This document shows positions 1 through 13,599 of a stretch of 64,000 bases of DNA, in pieces. The translations under genes were made by a program, and so were the position numbers. Each line of letters opens with the position of its first letter. The first letter of the stretch is position 1. The notes under the pieces are model-generated. The model did no database searches. It saw only the letters and a list, made by a program, of their open reading frames with translations, and was not told the DNA's origin. The stretch comes from Ciborinia camelliae (Eukaryota > Ascomycota > Leotiomycetes > Helotiales > Sclerotiniaceae), in NCBI GenBank assembly GCA_025890175.1, contig JANPYM010000015.1:177548-241547 (forward strand). Direction: 5' to 3'.

Positions 1-2870
1 AATTATTACTTATTTATAAAATATATAATATATTTTATATTTTTTTATTAGAATTTTAATATAAAAAAAAAAGTATTGTTAATTTATTATTATTTAAAAA
101 AATAAAAAAAGGGTTAAAATACAAAATAAAAAAAATTTTAATATATCAAAAAAAAGAAAAAAAAATATAATATTTAATTTAATAAAAAAATTATATTTTA
201 TTTAAAAATATATAAAAATTAAAAAAAAATCTTCAAAATTTAAATATAATTCTAAATAATTATTTTAATAAAAAAATATTATTAATATAATATTAACAAA
301 AACAAATAAATATATTATAAATAAAAACAATTTTGAATAATTTATATATTATTATAAAAATATTATAAATTAAAATAATCTTAAATAATTTATATATTAT
401 TATAAAAATATTATAAATTAAAATAATTATAAAAATTTATATATTATTATAAAATTTAATAATTAAAAGTTGAAGTTTATTAATTAATTAATAATAGAAT
501 TATATTTAAAAAAAAAAAACTTAAAAAAAAGTATTTATTTATTTATATTGTTATATTATTAAAAGATTTTATACTTTTTTTATTATTATTAAACAATTTT
601 AAAAAAAAAAAAATTATTTTTATTAATAATATTCAAACTGTTATTAAAAAAGAATTTTAAAAATTAACAAAACAAATTATATATATATTAATTTTTTTCA
701 GTAATATATTATTAAAATTTATAAAAAATAAAAAATTTAAATAAAAAATTATTATTAATTAATAATAAAAAATAAATATCTAATAACAAATTTTTATTAA
801 AAAATAAAACAAAATTAAAAAATTAAGATTTTAAAAAAAATAATTAATTTTTAATATATATTAAAAATTGATTATTTATTAAATAATAATATTTTTATTT
901 ATATTTATATTTGTATTATTAAAAAAGTTAAGGTTAAAAAATAAAAAAAAATTAGAAATAGTATCCTAAAAAAATTTGTAGATTTTATATTTTAAAAAAA
1001 AAAAATATGTATTAATTATATAATATTTGAAAAACTATAAAAAACTAAAATAAAGCAAATAATTTGGAAATTAGAAAATTCTAAAAATAATTGAAAAAAT
1101 TTAAAAAATTTAATTTTTAAAGATTTTAATTTAAAAGAATTATTTTTTTATTAATTATTATTAAAAAATAGTTTAAAATTTAGTTTTTTAAAAATTTAAA
1201 TTCTTTTTAAAAAATAAAGAAAGATATTTTAAATAAAAATATTATTTTTTGGAGTAGCCTTTTTTTTATCTTTTATAATAATTTTTTTTTTTCCTTTTTT
1301 TATAAAAGCAAAAAAAGTAGAAGGGATAATTAGGATAAAGATCTTTACCTTTTTCTTTAATAAACGTTTATTATTTAAATTAAAATTTGATATATCTTTA
1401 ATATCTATATTTTTAATTTTTTTAATTAAAAGAAAAAAATATATTTATATATATTAATTAATAATTAATAAATATATAAAAAATAATTTATAAAATATTA
1501 ATAAATATTTAATAAATTTATTAAAATTGTATTTATATTAAAAAAAATAAATAATACAATTATAATAGCTTTTTTTATATTATAAAACTTATACATTAAA
1601 CCAATATATTTTATTTTGCAAATTATAATAAAAATAATAGAAATATATTTTTTTTAACAAAAAATAAAGTGATTTTATATTTTCTTCTTTTTAATAAAAT
1701 CCAGCTTTATATTATTATATTCTTATTAATAATAAAATAATTGATTAATATTAAAATAAAATTGCTTAGAAAATAAGCTATAAAACTTTCTCTTATAAAT
1801 ACATTTATTATATAATAACAAAAAACTATTAAAAAACAAATATTTTTAATCTCTAATATTATTTTTTTTAATATTTTTTCAATTTCATAAAAATTAATTA
1901 ATTTTGAATAATAAAAACAAATAAATTTAATAAACACTATAAAAATATCTATAGAATATTAAACAATCGTTATAGAAAAAATAAAAAAAGATATAATATT
2001 AATAAAATAATTAATTAAAAAAAAATATATACAAAAATATAAAAAATAATATTAATAAAAACTAAAAATTTGAATCCTAAATTATAAAAATAAAAAAAAT
2101 ATAAATATTTTAAATAACAAAAAATATAAAGTTTAATTATTTAATAAAAAAATTAATAAAAACCTTCTTTTTTTTATATTAAAATTTTTTTTTTAAATAT
2201 AAAATCTTAAAAATAAAATTGTTAAAATAATTTATAATATCTAACCAATATTTACTAAATATTTGTAAAACTTTTAATAAATTAAAAGAATTAAAATAAT
2301 ATAAATATATAATAACAAAATATGCCTTACCCAAAATTAATATTTTATTAATAACATAAACCTTAAACTAATAAAAAATAAGTTACCATCTAAAAACTAT
2401 CATTTATACAAAAAAATAATTATAGGAATATAAATCGAAAAAATATCTTAATATATATAAATAATAAATTTTAATAAATAAAATTTTTTAAATAAAACAT
2501 TTTAAAAAAAAAGATTTTATTATAAATCTAAAAATAATAAAAACAAAAAAATATTTAAATATAAAATTTAGATTTAAAATTAATATATTAACAATTGTTA
2601 ACGTTTAATAACAATCAATAACAAATCTTTGATATAACGTTTAATTCTTAAATTATTTGATATATATAAAAACAGATTTTTATAATTAAACAAAAAGAAT
2701 TTCAAAAATATATAAAACCTTATATTAAATAAAATATTATTATTTAAACAACAATCAATAATATATTGCTAATTATTTAAAAAATAATAAGAATTTTATT
2801 TAGAAAATAATAAAAAGTCTTTGGGCTAATATTAATCTAGTTGATTCCTTGCATTTTCTATTTTAACAAT
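1..2870 (-). repeat. Left arm of a long imperfect inverted repeat
   Basis: Read as the reverse complement, this stretch matches 4,190-6,866. Anchor matches are 13-62 with about 6,805-6,855, 1,250-1,375 with about 5,497-5,620, 2,521-2,544 with 4,489-4,512, and 2,840-2,868 with about 4,189-4,215. Sites that differ within the anchors are largely C/T or G/A. The left arm is about 190 bp longer, so at least one indel separates the arms. It starts at the window edge, so the true end of the repeat is unknown. The likely origin is two copies of one transposon in opposite orientation, both mutated by RIP. Confidence 0.65.
2521..2867 (-). repeat. Copy 1 of a ~0.3-kb A+T-rich repeat family
   Basis: Reverse-complement copy of the segment also found at 4,193-4,512, 11,699-12,012 and 61,538-61,876. 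The shared block runs from a tract like TTAATATTA (outer side) to a GTTTTTATTAT tract followed by TTTAGATTCGTAA-like sequence. The 11.7-kb copy keeps more C and G (for example TAGCGATTA and GCCTAAAC); this copy and the 4.2-kb copy show A/T at many of those sites. Confidence 0.6.
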
Positions 2871-3325
2871 TTATATTTAATAAAAAATCAATATATAATA
2901 TTTATTTATTTATAATTATTAATGAAAACAATAATATAACCTATTTAAAACAATAAATTTTTATTATTAATAAAAAATATATTTGTAAAAATAATAAACT
3001 ATAAAAAATTTTTATTTAATAATATAAATAAAAAACTACAATTAATATTTGCAATTTATTATATAAAATATTTATTTAAAATTTTAACGTTTTTTTTGTT
3101 TAATTTAATAATTTAAATTACAAAAAAATAATTATATAAAATTTTAAATTAATAAATTTATTTAATATAAAATCTTTAAACTTATTACAAAAAAAACTGG
3201 TTTTATATATCAATATTTTTTCATAATTTATTATACATTTCAAATATATTTTATAAATTAAAAATAATCAATTTAATAAAATTGATTTAATTTTTTTAAA
3301 TAAAATAAATATTTGTTTTATATAA

Positions 3326-3501
3326 TGTTGAAAAGGTTGATCACGTGAAGGTGCAAGTTGTGTGATGTTATTTGAAATTACTATAGAACTAAGATTGAAC
3401 CTTGTATGCTATTTAAGCTTGAGATAGGGCGCTAGACCGTATTAGGCCTACGGGCCGCTTCGCGGTCCGTACGGCTCATACGGCCCTGGCTACTCTCAAC
3501 A
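3326..3501 (+). mobile_element. Solo LTR, family A (176 bp)
   Basis: The element begins TGTTGAAAAGG and ends CTACTCTCAACA, the TG...CA form of a retrotransposon LTR. It is flanked on both sides by the same 5 bp, TATAA (3,321-3,325 and 3,502-3,506), a target-site duplication. It has ordinary base composition, a CCGC-TTC-GCGG hairpin core and a CACGTG site, and shows almost no RIP although it lies in extremely A+T-rich DNA. No internal retrotransposon region is attached, so it is a solo LTR left by LTR-LTR recombination. Strand is assigned by taking the TGTTGAAA end as 5'; this is tentative. Confidence 0.85.
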
Positions 3502-4189
3502 TATAATATAAAAACTTTATTATTAAATTTAATTAATATAATTAATATAAATTCTTTTTTAATTCTTTTTTAAAAATTGTTTTTATTAATTTTGTTTATT
3601 TTAATATTATAAATTTAATATTAATTATAATAAAAATATCATTAATTTATAATTTTACAATATCGAAATTAATATTATTTATATATAATAATTTAATATT
3701 ATATATATATAATAAATAAAGATTATAAATAAACACGATTATATAAAATCTTCAAATATAATAATCATAATAAATATAGAATCAATAATTATTTATTTCA
3801 AAAATATTATATAAAAATTTATATATTCGAAATAATATATTAAAATTCAATTTTATCTTTGTTAAAAATATAATATAATATAAAATAATTAAATTAATTT
3901 GTTAAAAAATTATATATAAACTTAAATAATATTATAAATATATAAATTTATATTTTAATTATAAAAGATTATTATTAATATTATAAATATTTATTAATTA
4001 TAATATTAAATTATTAATAATTGAATTAAAATTGTATTTTTATTATTATTATTATATATTTAAATAATTAAATATAATTCTTCGTATATTTTATTTATTC
4101 TAAATTCTTTAATTTTATTTACAAAATATAATTTGAAAATTCGAATTTCAAATAATATTTTTGTTTTTAATATAATTTCAAATATATGT

Positions 4190-6866
4190 TAAGATAGAAA
4201 ATGTAAAAAATCAATTAGATTAATATTAAACTAAAAACTTTTTATTTCTTTTTTAAATAATTAATAATATATTATTAATTGTTATTGAAACAATAATATT
4301 TTATTTAATATAAAACTTTATATATTTTTGAAACTTTTTTTGTTTAATTTTAAAAATCTGTTTTTATATATATTAAATAATTAAGAATTAAATATTATAT
4401 TAAAAATTTGTTATTGATTAATATTAAAAATTAGTGATTATTAATATATTAATTTTAAATCTAAATTTTTTGTTTAAATATTTTTTTTGTTTTTATTATT
4501 TTTAAATTTGTAACAAAGCTTTTCTTTTTAGAGCGCTTTGTTTGAAAAGCTTTATTTGTTGAAATCTATTGTTTTATTTTTTTTAATTTGTTAAAGGTTT
4601 TGTAAGTGTTTGGTGAACGTTGGCTAGGTATTATTGGTTATCTTAATAATCTTATTTTTAAAGTTTTATATTTAAAAAAAAATTTTTAGTATAAAAAAAA
4701 GAAAATTTTTGTTGATTTTTTTGTTGAATAACTAAACTTTATATTTTTTATTATTTGGGGTATTTATATTTTTTTTGTTTTTGTAGTTTAGAATTCAAAT
4801 TTTTAGTTTTTTATTAATATTATTTTTTGTATTTTTTTATATTTTTTTTTAATTAATTATTTTATTGATATTATATTTTTTTTTGTTTTTTTTATATCGA
4901 TTATCTAATGTTTTGTAGGTATTTTTATAGTTTTTATTAAATTTATTTATTTTTGTTATTTAAAATTAATTAATTTTTATAAGATTAAAAAGATATTAAA
5001 GAATAATAATATTGTAAATCAAAAATATTTATTTTTTAATAATTCTTTATTATTATATAATAAATATATTTATAAAAGAAAATTTTGCAATTTATTTTTT
5101 AAATAATTTTATTTTAATATTAATTAATTGTTTTATTATTAATAAAAATATAACGATATAGAATAAAGTTTTATTAAAAAGGATAAAATATAAAATTGTT
5201 TTATTTTTTATTAAAAAAAATATATTTTTATTATTTTTATTATAATTTGTAAAATGAAATATATTGATTTAATATATAAATTTTATAATATAAAAAAAGT
5301 CGTTATAATTATTTCGTTTATCTTTTTTAATATAAATATAATTTTAATAAATTTATTAGATATTTATTAATATTTTATAAATTATTTTTTATATATTTAT
5401 TAATTGTTAATTAATATATATAAATATATTTTTCTTTTTTAATTAAAAAAACTAAGAATATAAATATCGAAAATATATTAAGCTTTAAATTAGATAATAA
5501 GTGTTTATTAAAAAAAAAGGCAAAGATTTTTATTTTAATTGTTTTTTTTGTTTTTTTTATTTTTATAAAAAAAAAAGAAAAAAATTATTACAAAAAATAA
5601 AATAAAAATTATCTCCAAAAATTAAATTTTAATTTATTTTTTAATAATAATTATTTATTAAATAATTTTTTTAAATCAAAATTTTTAAAAATTAAATTTT
5701 TTAATTTTTTTTAATTATTTTTAAAAGTTTTTAATTTTCAAATTATTTGCTTTATTTTAATTTTTTATGATTTTTCAAATATTAAGCAATCAATATATAT
5801 TTCTTTTTTTTTAAAATATAGGATTTCCAAATTTTTTTAAAAAATATTTTTTTAATTTTTCTTTTTTTTTTAATTTTAATTTTTTTAATAATACAAATAT
5901 AAATATAAATAAAAATATTATTATTTAATAATTAATTAATTTTTGATATATATTAAAAATTAATTGTTTTTTTTTAAATTTTAATTTTTCGATTTTATTT
6001 TGTTTTTTAATAAAAAATTTTTAATAAAAGTTTATTATTAAATATTTATTTTTTATTATTAATTAATAATAATTTTTTATTTAAATCCTATATTTTTTAT
6101 AAATTTTAATAATATATTATTAAAAAGAATTAATATATATATAATTTATTTTATTAATTTTTATAATTCTTTTTTTAATAATAATTTAAATATTATTAAT
6201 AAAAATATTTTTTTTTTTTAAAATTGTTTAACAATAATAAAATAAATATAAAATCTTTTAATAATAAAATAATATAAACAAATAAATCTTTTTTTTTATA
6301 TTTTTTTTTATAAATATAATTTTATTATTAATTAATCAATAAACTTCGATTTTTAATTATTAGATTTTGTAATAGTATATAAATTTTTGTAATTGTTTTA
6401 ATTTATAATATTTTTATAATAATATATAAATTATTTAAAATTATTTTGATTTATAATATTTTGATAATAAAATACAAATCATTTAAAATTATTCTAATTT
6501 ACAATATTTTTATAATAAAATATAAATTATTTAAAATTATTTTAATTTACAATATATTTATTTGTTTTTATTAATATTATATTAGTAATGTTTTTTTATT
6601 AAAATAATTATTTAAAATTGTATCCGAATTTTAAAGATTTTTTTTTAATTTCTATATATTTTTAAATAAAATATAGTTTTTTTATTAAATTAAATATTAT
6701 ATTTCTTTTTTTTTTTGATATACTAAAATTTTTTTTATTTTGTATTTTAGCCTTTCTTTTATTTTTTTAAATAATAATAAATCGATAATACCTTTTTTTT
6801 TGTATTAAGATTTTAATAAAAAAATATAAAATATATTATATATTTTATAGATAAATAATAACTTTA
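4190..6866 (+). repeat. Right arm of the long imperfect inverted repeat
   Basis: Reverse-complement partner of the left arm at 1-2,870, in the same order of anchor blocks. The spacer between the arms (about 2,870-4,190) contains the solo LTR at 3,326, which inserted later because it keeps its own target duplication. No coding remnant is recognisable. Confidence 0.65.
4193..4512 (+). repeat. Copy 2 of the ~0.3-kb A+T-rich repeat family
   Basis: Same orientation as the copy at 11,699-12,012. Both run from an AAAAACTTTTTATT tract to a TGTTTTTATTAT tract and then diverge after about 4,512 and 12,012. The differences from the 11.7-kb copy are mostly T for C and A for G. Confidence 0.6.
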
Positions 6867-7717
6867 ATTTGTATAATTATTTATTTAAAATAATATTAAT
6901 AATTATAAATGATTTTATAAAACGTTTTAAATTTTTTTTTTTTAAAATTTAATTATTTAATATTCTTTATATTAAACATTATTAAATTATTAATATTAAA
7001 TTATTAATATTCTATTAAAATATTTTTTTAAATTTTTTTTGTAATTGTTTTTTATTAAAAGTTTTTAAGCTTTTTTTGTTTTTTTACTAAAGTTTCAATT
7101 TTTTTATAAATTATTGATATTTCTTTTTATATTAACGTTTTTATTAATATAATTAAATATAAATTAAAAATTATATATAATTTTAAATAAAGTTTTTTTT
7201 ATTATATTATATTAATTAATATTATATATAAATTTTGTTAAAAATAATAATAATATTTAATTATTTTATTTTTAATTTAAATAATATATAATATAATATA
7301 TAAGATTTTGGTTTTATTGTTTAATTTATTTATTGATTTAAAAATAAAATATTATTAATAATTTTTAATAAATACGGAGATAAAATATTAAATTTTTTTA
7401 AAAATAATTTATAAATTGTAATTTTTTATTTAAAATAATATTTTTTAGTATATCAAAATCTTTAAATATATATATAAATAATATTTTTATTAATTTAAAA
7501 CAATTGATAATTTTAATTATAAATATATATTTTATTAATTTTATAAATTTATTAATTATTATAAAAATTATATTATAAATATATTTTTTAATTTTTAAAA
7601 AAAGTAAATTTGTAATAAAATTTATAATTATTTTTTTTTAAAATTTTATAAAAAAAAGAAATGTTTTTAATTTATTATATAATTAATAATATTTTATTAT
7701 TAAATATTAATATATTA

Positions 7718-7894
7718 TGTTGAGAGTAGCCAGGGCCGTATGAGCCGTACGGACCGCGAAGCGGCCCGTAGGCCTAATACGGTCTAGCGCCCTATCTTAA
7801 GCTTAAATAGCATACAAGGTTCAACCTTGGTTCAGTAGTAATTTCAAATACATCACACAACTTGCACCTTCACGTGATCTACCCAATTTCAACA
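7718..7894 (-). mobile_element. Solo LTR, family A, opposite orientation (177 bp)
   Basis: Reverse complement of the LTR at 3,326-3,501 with only scattered differences. On the + strand it begins TGTTGAGAGTAGCCAGG and ends CCAATTTCAACA. Both sides carry the 5-bp duplication TATTA (7,713-7,717 and 7,895-7,899), different from the TATAA of the other copy. The two are therefore separate insertions, not the two ends of one inverted-terminal-repeat element. Confidence 0.85.
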
Positions 7895-10892
7895 TATTAT
7901 ATAAATTTTAATATATTTTTTAATTTTCTTTTTTATATTTTATTAAAAATATTTCTTTTTTAATATTTTTAATATTTTTTTATTAGATTATTATAATAAA
8001 TTTTTAAAATCTTTATTTTTATAATAAAATCTAGTAATATAAAAATAGTTTTATTGTAAATAATTATTTTTTTAATAATTATTTATTATAATAAAATATT
8101 TTTAATAAATTTTTATTTTTATTTGATATATTTTTTATTTTTTATAAATTTGTTATATTTTTATAATTATAATAAAATATTTTTTGTAAATTTTGATATA
8201 GTATTAAATATTATTTTATTTTTAATTATAATATTAATTATTTAATAAAGTATTAATTATTTATAATTAGTTTTTATTAATAATTTTTTGGAATTATAAA
8301 AAAATAAATAATTTCTTTTTTTTTGAAAAAGGTTTATAATATTTTGTAAAAATATTTTAATTAATATTATTATATTTTTTAATTTATTTTTTAATATTAA
8401 AAATATTTTGTTATTATTTTTTAGATTATTAAAATAATTTGATTGTTTTAATAATTTATTTATTAAATTTAATTTTTTGATTTTATATTTAATTTTGAAA
8501 TTGTATATAATAAGTATTTTAGTTTATTTAGTTTATTTATTATTTAATTTTTTTTTAATTATAAAATATTGAAAATTATTATAATTTGTTTTTACAATAA
8601 TAATATAATAATTATTTATAATATAATATTGTTATTTATAAAATATAATATATATTATTAATAATTTTTGATTATAAGTTATATAACGTTATTTTAAAAA
8701 ATTTAATTTTTTAAAATAAAATATTATAAAATGTTATTATAATAGTTTTTTTAAATTAGATTTTTTTTTAAATAATTAGGAAAATATATATTTTAAAATA
8801 AATTTTAATATATTTGTTTTAATTATTATTTAAAATTTTAATTAAAAATATTGTAATATTAATATGATAATAAATATTATTTTTAATATTTTAAAAAATA
8901 TTTATATTTTTATATTTTATATAAAAATATTTATAATTTCTTTTTTTAATTTTTTTAAATAATATTATTATTTTATTAATTATTTTTAAATATTTTTTAA
9001 TAAATTATTAATAAAAGTTTGTAAAATTTAGAAAAATTTAAAATTTCTTTTAAAATATTAAAAATAAATTATTTAATAATAATTTTGATTTTATTAAATT
9101 TTATAATAATATTGTTATATAATATTATAAATTTTAAAAATTTAATCTTTTTGTTATTAAATATATATTTTTTAAACTTTATATAAAGTTTGTAGATAAT
9201 TAATCTTTCAAATATTTAATAAATATTATTAATATATTATTAAATATTTATCAAATAAATTAATATATTATTAAAATATATTATATATATAATATTTATT
9301 AATTTTGTAAAAATTTAATTAATATAAATTGGAAAGATAATAAAAATATTTGTAAGATTAAAAAATATAATTAAATATTTAAATTATTTATAATAAATAT
9401 AAAATATTGTTTTTTATTTATTTTCTATTTAGATTTAAATTTGATAATATATATTTTTTAAATTTAATTTGATAAAAATAATATTTTTTTGTAATTAATT
9501 AAAAAATTTATTAATTAAAAATAAAGATATTCGATTTTTTTTCATAATTTAATTTAATTCTTTATAATCAATATATAACTAATAATCTTTATTTTTTTTT
9601 AAAACAAATATAATTAAAACCTTAACAAAACTTATTAAATAATAAATTTATTTTTTTAATTAAGATTTTTTTAAATATTTTTTTAAAATTAATAATTCTT
9701 TTTTAAAAAAATATATATTAAATTTTATAAAAAAATAATATTTAATTTTAATTTAATTTAATATTGTATTAAATAATAATTAAATAATAATTTATTTTTT
9801 CTTTTTAAAAAAGTTTATTTCAAATTTTTGTATTTATTTAAAATAACAAAAATCTTTAAAATAAAAATTTGATATTTTATTTATATTATTTTAAAATTAA
9901 ATATTTAGTTTAATTATAAAATCAAAACTTATATTTCTTTATTTATTTTTTAATAAACCTTTTGTATTAAAATAATTTTAATAAATTTTAAATTAAATCG
10001 AAAATAAAGTTTTATTAATTATTAATCAATTTCGAAATTTATTATTTTTAATTATAAAAAGTTTAGAATTATATTTATATAAAAAAAATTTAGAATAATT
10101 AAAATAAACTAATAAATATATACTTTTTTATTTTTTAATATATTTATTGTTTTTATAACAAATTAATAGTTTCTATAAATAAAAATATAAATCTTTAATG
10201 CAAATACTAAAAACATATTTTTTTCTAATATAAATTCCTAATTCTATTTAATACATTTATTTTACTAAATTATATTAATTTAAATATTTAAATCAATAAA
10301 ATAGCAAAATATTATTAATCAATATTTTAATTTAAATATAATAATAATAATAATAATAATATATTTTTTTATATTTAAATTTAAAATTACAAAAATATTT
10401 AAAATAATTATTAAATCTTATCATTTCTTTATTAATATATTTCGCTATTTTCTTATCGAAAAAATTTAACATTTTTTTATTAATATAAACTTGTTTTCTT
10501 TTTAAAACAATCTTTTTTAAAATACTTTTTTTAATAATATTAATATTTAAACAAATCTTTATAATTAATAATATAATAACTCAATTATTAATATTATTAA
10601 TATTTTAATAATCCTTTTTAATACTTTTAATATTAAGTTTTTTTTATTAAATAACTTTTCTGTATAGTTTTTCGATTTAATTTTATTTTGATTTCAATAA
10701 ATTCTATTAATATAACATTTATACAATCTTTTTAAAATTTATAATAAAACTAAACAAAATTTGAATAATACAAAAAAGTATTATATATTTTTTTAAGATA
10801 ATAATTTATAATATCAAAAAAGCAATATATTTAATTAATATTTTTTAATTTATATATTTATTTTATAAATTTTTTCTAAATTTAAAATTATC

Positions 10893-12012
10893 AAAAAAAT
10901 TTAAATATTCTTTTATTTATATTAAAATATAAATTAATAAATAATTGTTTTTAATATATATTATTTACTTTATATTTTATTTCTTTTTTTAAATTATTTA
11001 AATAAAAAACAAATTTATTTATATTTTATTTTAAATATTATTTAATTTTTAATATTTGAATAATTGTTATATATTATTAATTCTTTTTATTTAAAATTGT
11101 ATTATATATATATTCTTTAAATTTCGTTTATATAATATTATTTAATTAAATTGTATTTATAAATCGATATTATATTATTAAAAAACGTTTTTCGAAATAT
11201 TATATTGTATAATCTATTTTCTAAATATTAATAAAAAAATAATATCCGCTATTATTTTTAAATATTATTTCAATTTAAAAAAAAAACTTATTTAAAAAAT
11301 ATTTGCTTTTTAATATCGAAATAATTTTTGAAATTTTAAAAACCTAATATTTGATTTGAAACAAACAAATAATATATTATTAAAAAATATTAAAATTTTA
11401 ATAATCTTTTATATTTAAACAAATCAAATTATAATTTTATTTATAATTTTTATATTATTTTTTATATTTTATATTTATTATTTTAAAATATTATAAAGAT
11501 TTTTTTTTAAAAGGTTTTTGAATTTTAAAAAAAAATTTGTATTTTATTAATATACTTAGAATTTATTAATAATATTGTTTTGTATATTATTGACTTTATA
11601 ATTTATTAAACAAATATAAAAATGTTTTTTATATTTAATATTATTTTGAATATTATTAATTTAATTAACAAATTATTTTTTAAATAAAAATAAAAAAATA
11701 TAAAAAATTAATTAAATTAATATTAAATTAAAAACTTTTTATTATTTTTTTAAATAGTTAATGGTATATTATTGATCGCTATTAAAATAATAATATTTTG
11801 TTTAGTATAAAACTTTATATATTTTCAAAATCTTTTTTATTTAATTTTAGAAATTTATTTTTATATATATTAAATAATTAAATATTAAATATTGTATTAA
11901 AGATTTACTATCGATTAATATTAAACGTTAGCGATTACTAATATATTAGCTTTATATCTGAATTCTTTGCCTAAACATCTTTTTTGTTTTTATTATCTTT
12001 AGATTCGTAATA
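10893..12012 (+). repeat. RIP-mutated dispersed repeat, ~1.1 kb (includes copy 3 of the 0.3-kb family)
   Basis: The reverse complement of 61,538-62,697 aligns along this whole stretch. Anchors include the TTAAATATTCTTTTATTTAT tract near 10,901 (partner near 62,663-62,690) and the ATTATCTTTAGATTCGTAAT end near 12,010 (partner at 61,538). Differences are mostly transitions. No coding sequence survives, so the transposon class cannot be named. Confidence 0.6.
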
Positions 12013-13090
12013 TTCGATCCTATTATAATTATTAGTTTTTGCATTATAAATAGTTATATTTTTTGTTGCCCTTAAAAAAATAAGAATAATTGGAAGAAGA
12101 TATTTTTTATACTAAAATTAAAGTTAAAGTTCAATAGTATATTTGAAATAAAAGATAAAGGTGATATTTGTAAATATTATATATAATTATTATATATAAT
12201 ATAAAATAATATTAATTAAAAAGGATAAATAATTAAAGAAAAAATATAAAAATATAAAATTGAAGAATAATAAAAAGAATAAAAGATTATAAACAAATTA
12301 TGTAAAGTTAATCTAAAATATAATATTGTTTTTGTATATATAAATTAATGTTTTCAAGTTAATCCGAATTGAGAAAGCGATTTACAAAATATAAAAAAAA
12401 TATAAATTAATAAAAAAAAATATAAAAATTAATATAAAATAAAATAAAAAAGTAAAAAAAAACTCGAAAACGAATAAAAATAATTTGAAATAAGTTTCGA
12501 ATAAAAATTTGTAAATAATATAAAATGAAATAATATTTTATAGATTATATAATAAATATAAAAACCAAATAAATAATTAGTTTTTTTGAATTTAGTTTTT
12601 TTGTAACAACCTTTCCATTGTATAAACTATAATAACTTTTATTAAAGAAATTGTTATATCCAAAATCGAATTTTTAATATTTAATATTATAACAATTTTT
12701 TCGTTATATAAATTATAATAATTTTTATTAAAAGAATTGTTATATTCAAAATTAAATTTTTTTAAGGATTTTAAAAATTGAATTGTTTTTTAAATTAAAT
12801 AATTATATATATTTCAAATATTATAAATGTTTAATTTAAAAAAATATAATATTTTATTTATTAATTTTTCGTTATTAAATACTTTTAATAATATTAATTA
12901 TATTTGTAATTATTAATTTTTGAAAAAAATTTCAAAATAATTTTTACCTAACCAATTTATAATATTTTTATAAACAACATTAATTAATATTGATTTAATT
13001 ATTTAATAATAAATAATTATTAATTAATAATATATAATAAATAAATTATATTATTAAATATATTAGAATTAAGTTTAAAGTATATAATCC

Positions 13091-13187
13091 TTATATACAT
13101 CCGCTACGCAGGCGGTGCGGCTGTATGCGGCCGGCGCCGCCGCTAGTGGAGTCACGTGACCTTCGGTCACGTGACCCAAATCGCGAT
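13091..13187. other. GC-rich island with perfect CACGTG hairpin
   Basis: About 100 bp of normal to high GC stands alone in A+T-rich DNA. It contains a perfect 11-bp inverted repeat, GTCACGTGACC at 13,151-13,161 and GGTCACGTGAC at 13,165-13,175, with a 3-nt TTC loop. Upstream lies a run of GCGGC-type blocks (13,101-13,144) that can also pair. It may be a solo LTR or small nonautonomous element of another family; I see no clear target duplication. A partly similar string, with CGCTAC, then CGGCT, then TCACGTGA, occurs near 37,486-37,545. Confidence 0.45.
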
Positions 13188-13599
13188 ATATTTAAATTTA
13201 TATTATATTATTTTATATTATATATAATAAAATATTATTGTTCGAAATAATTAAACAAAAAAAAGTTATTAAAAAAAAATAAAAATAAAAATAAAATTAT
13301 ATAATATTATTTAGTTTTTAATTTTTTAAAATTTAGATAATATAAAATAATAAAGGAAAATTAGATAAATCGAATAATATAATTAAATTATATATAAATA
13401 GTGTTATTGATTTAATATAATTTATATAAGATTGAATAATTATATAATAATAGTTTTAATTTCAAAATTTTGTTTTTTAGATTTTTAAAGTTTTTTTTAA
13501 TAGAATTTTTAAAATATTTTTATATTATTAAAAATAACTCAAGAATATATATATTTTATAATAAAAAAAATAAAATTTAAAAGCAAAAAAAATTTAAAT

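Noticed and set aside
3326..7894. Single DNA transposon with terminal inverted repeats
   Set aside because: The two ends have different 5-bp duplications, each flanking its own ~176-bp sequence; they are two solo LTRs.
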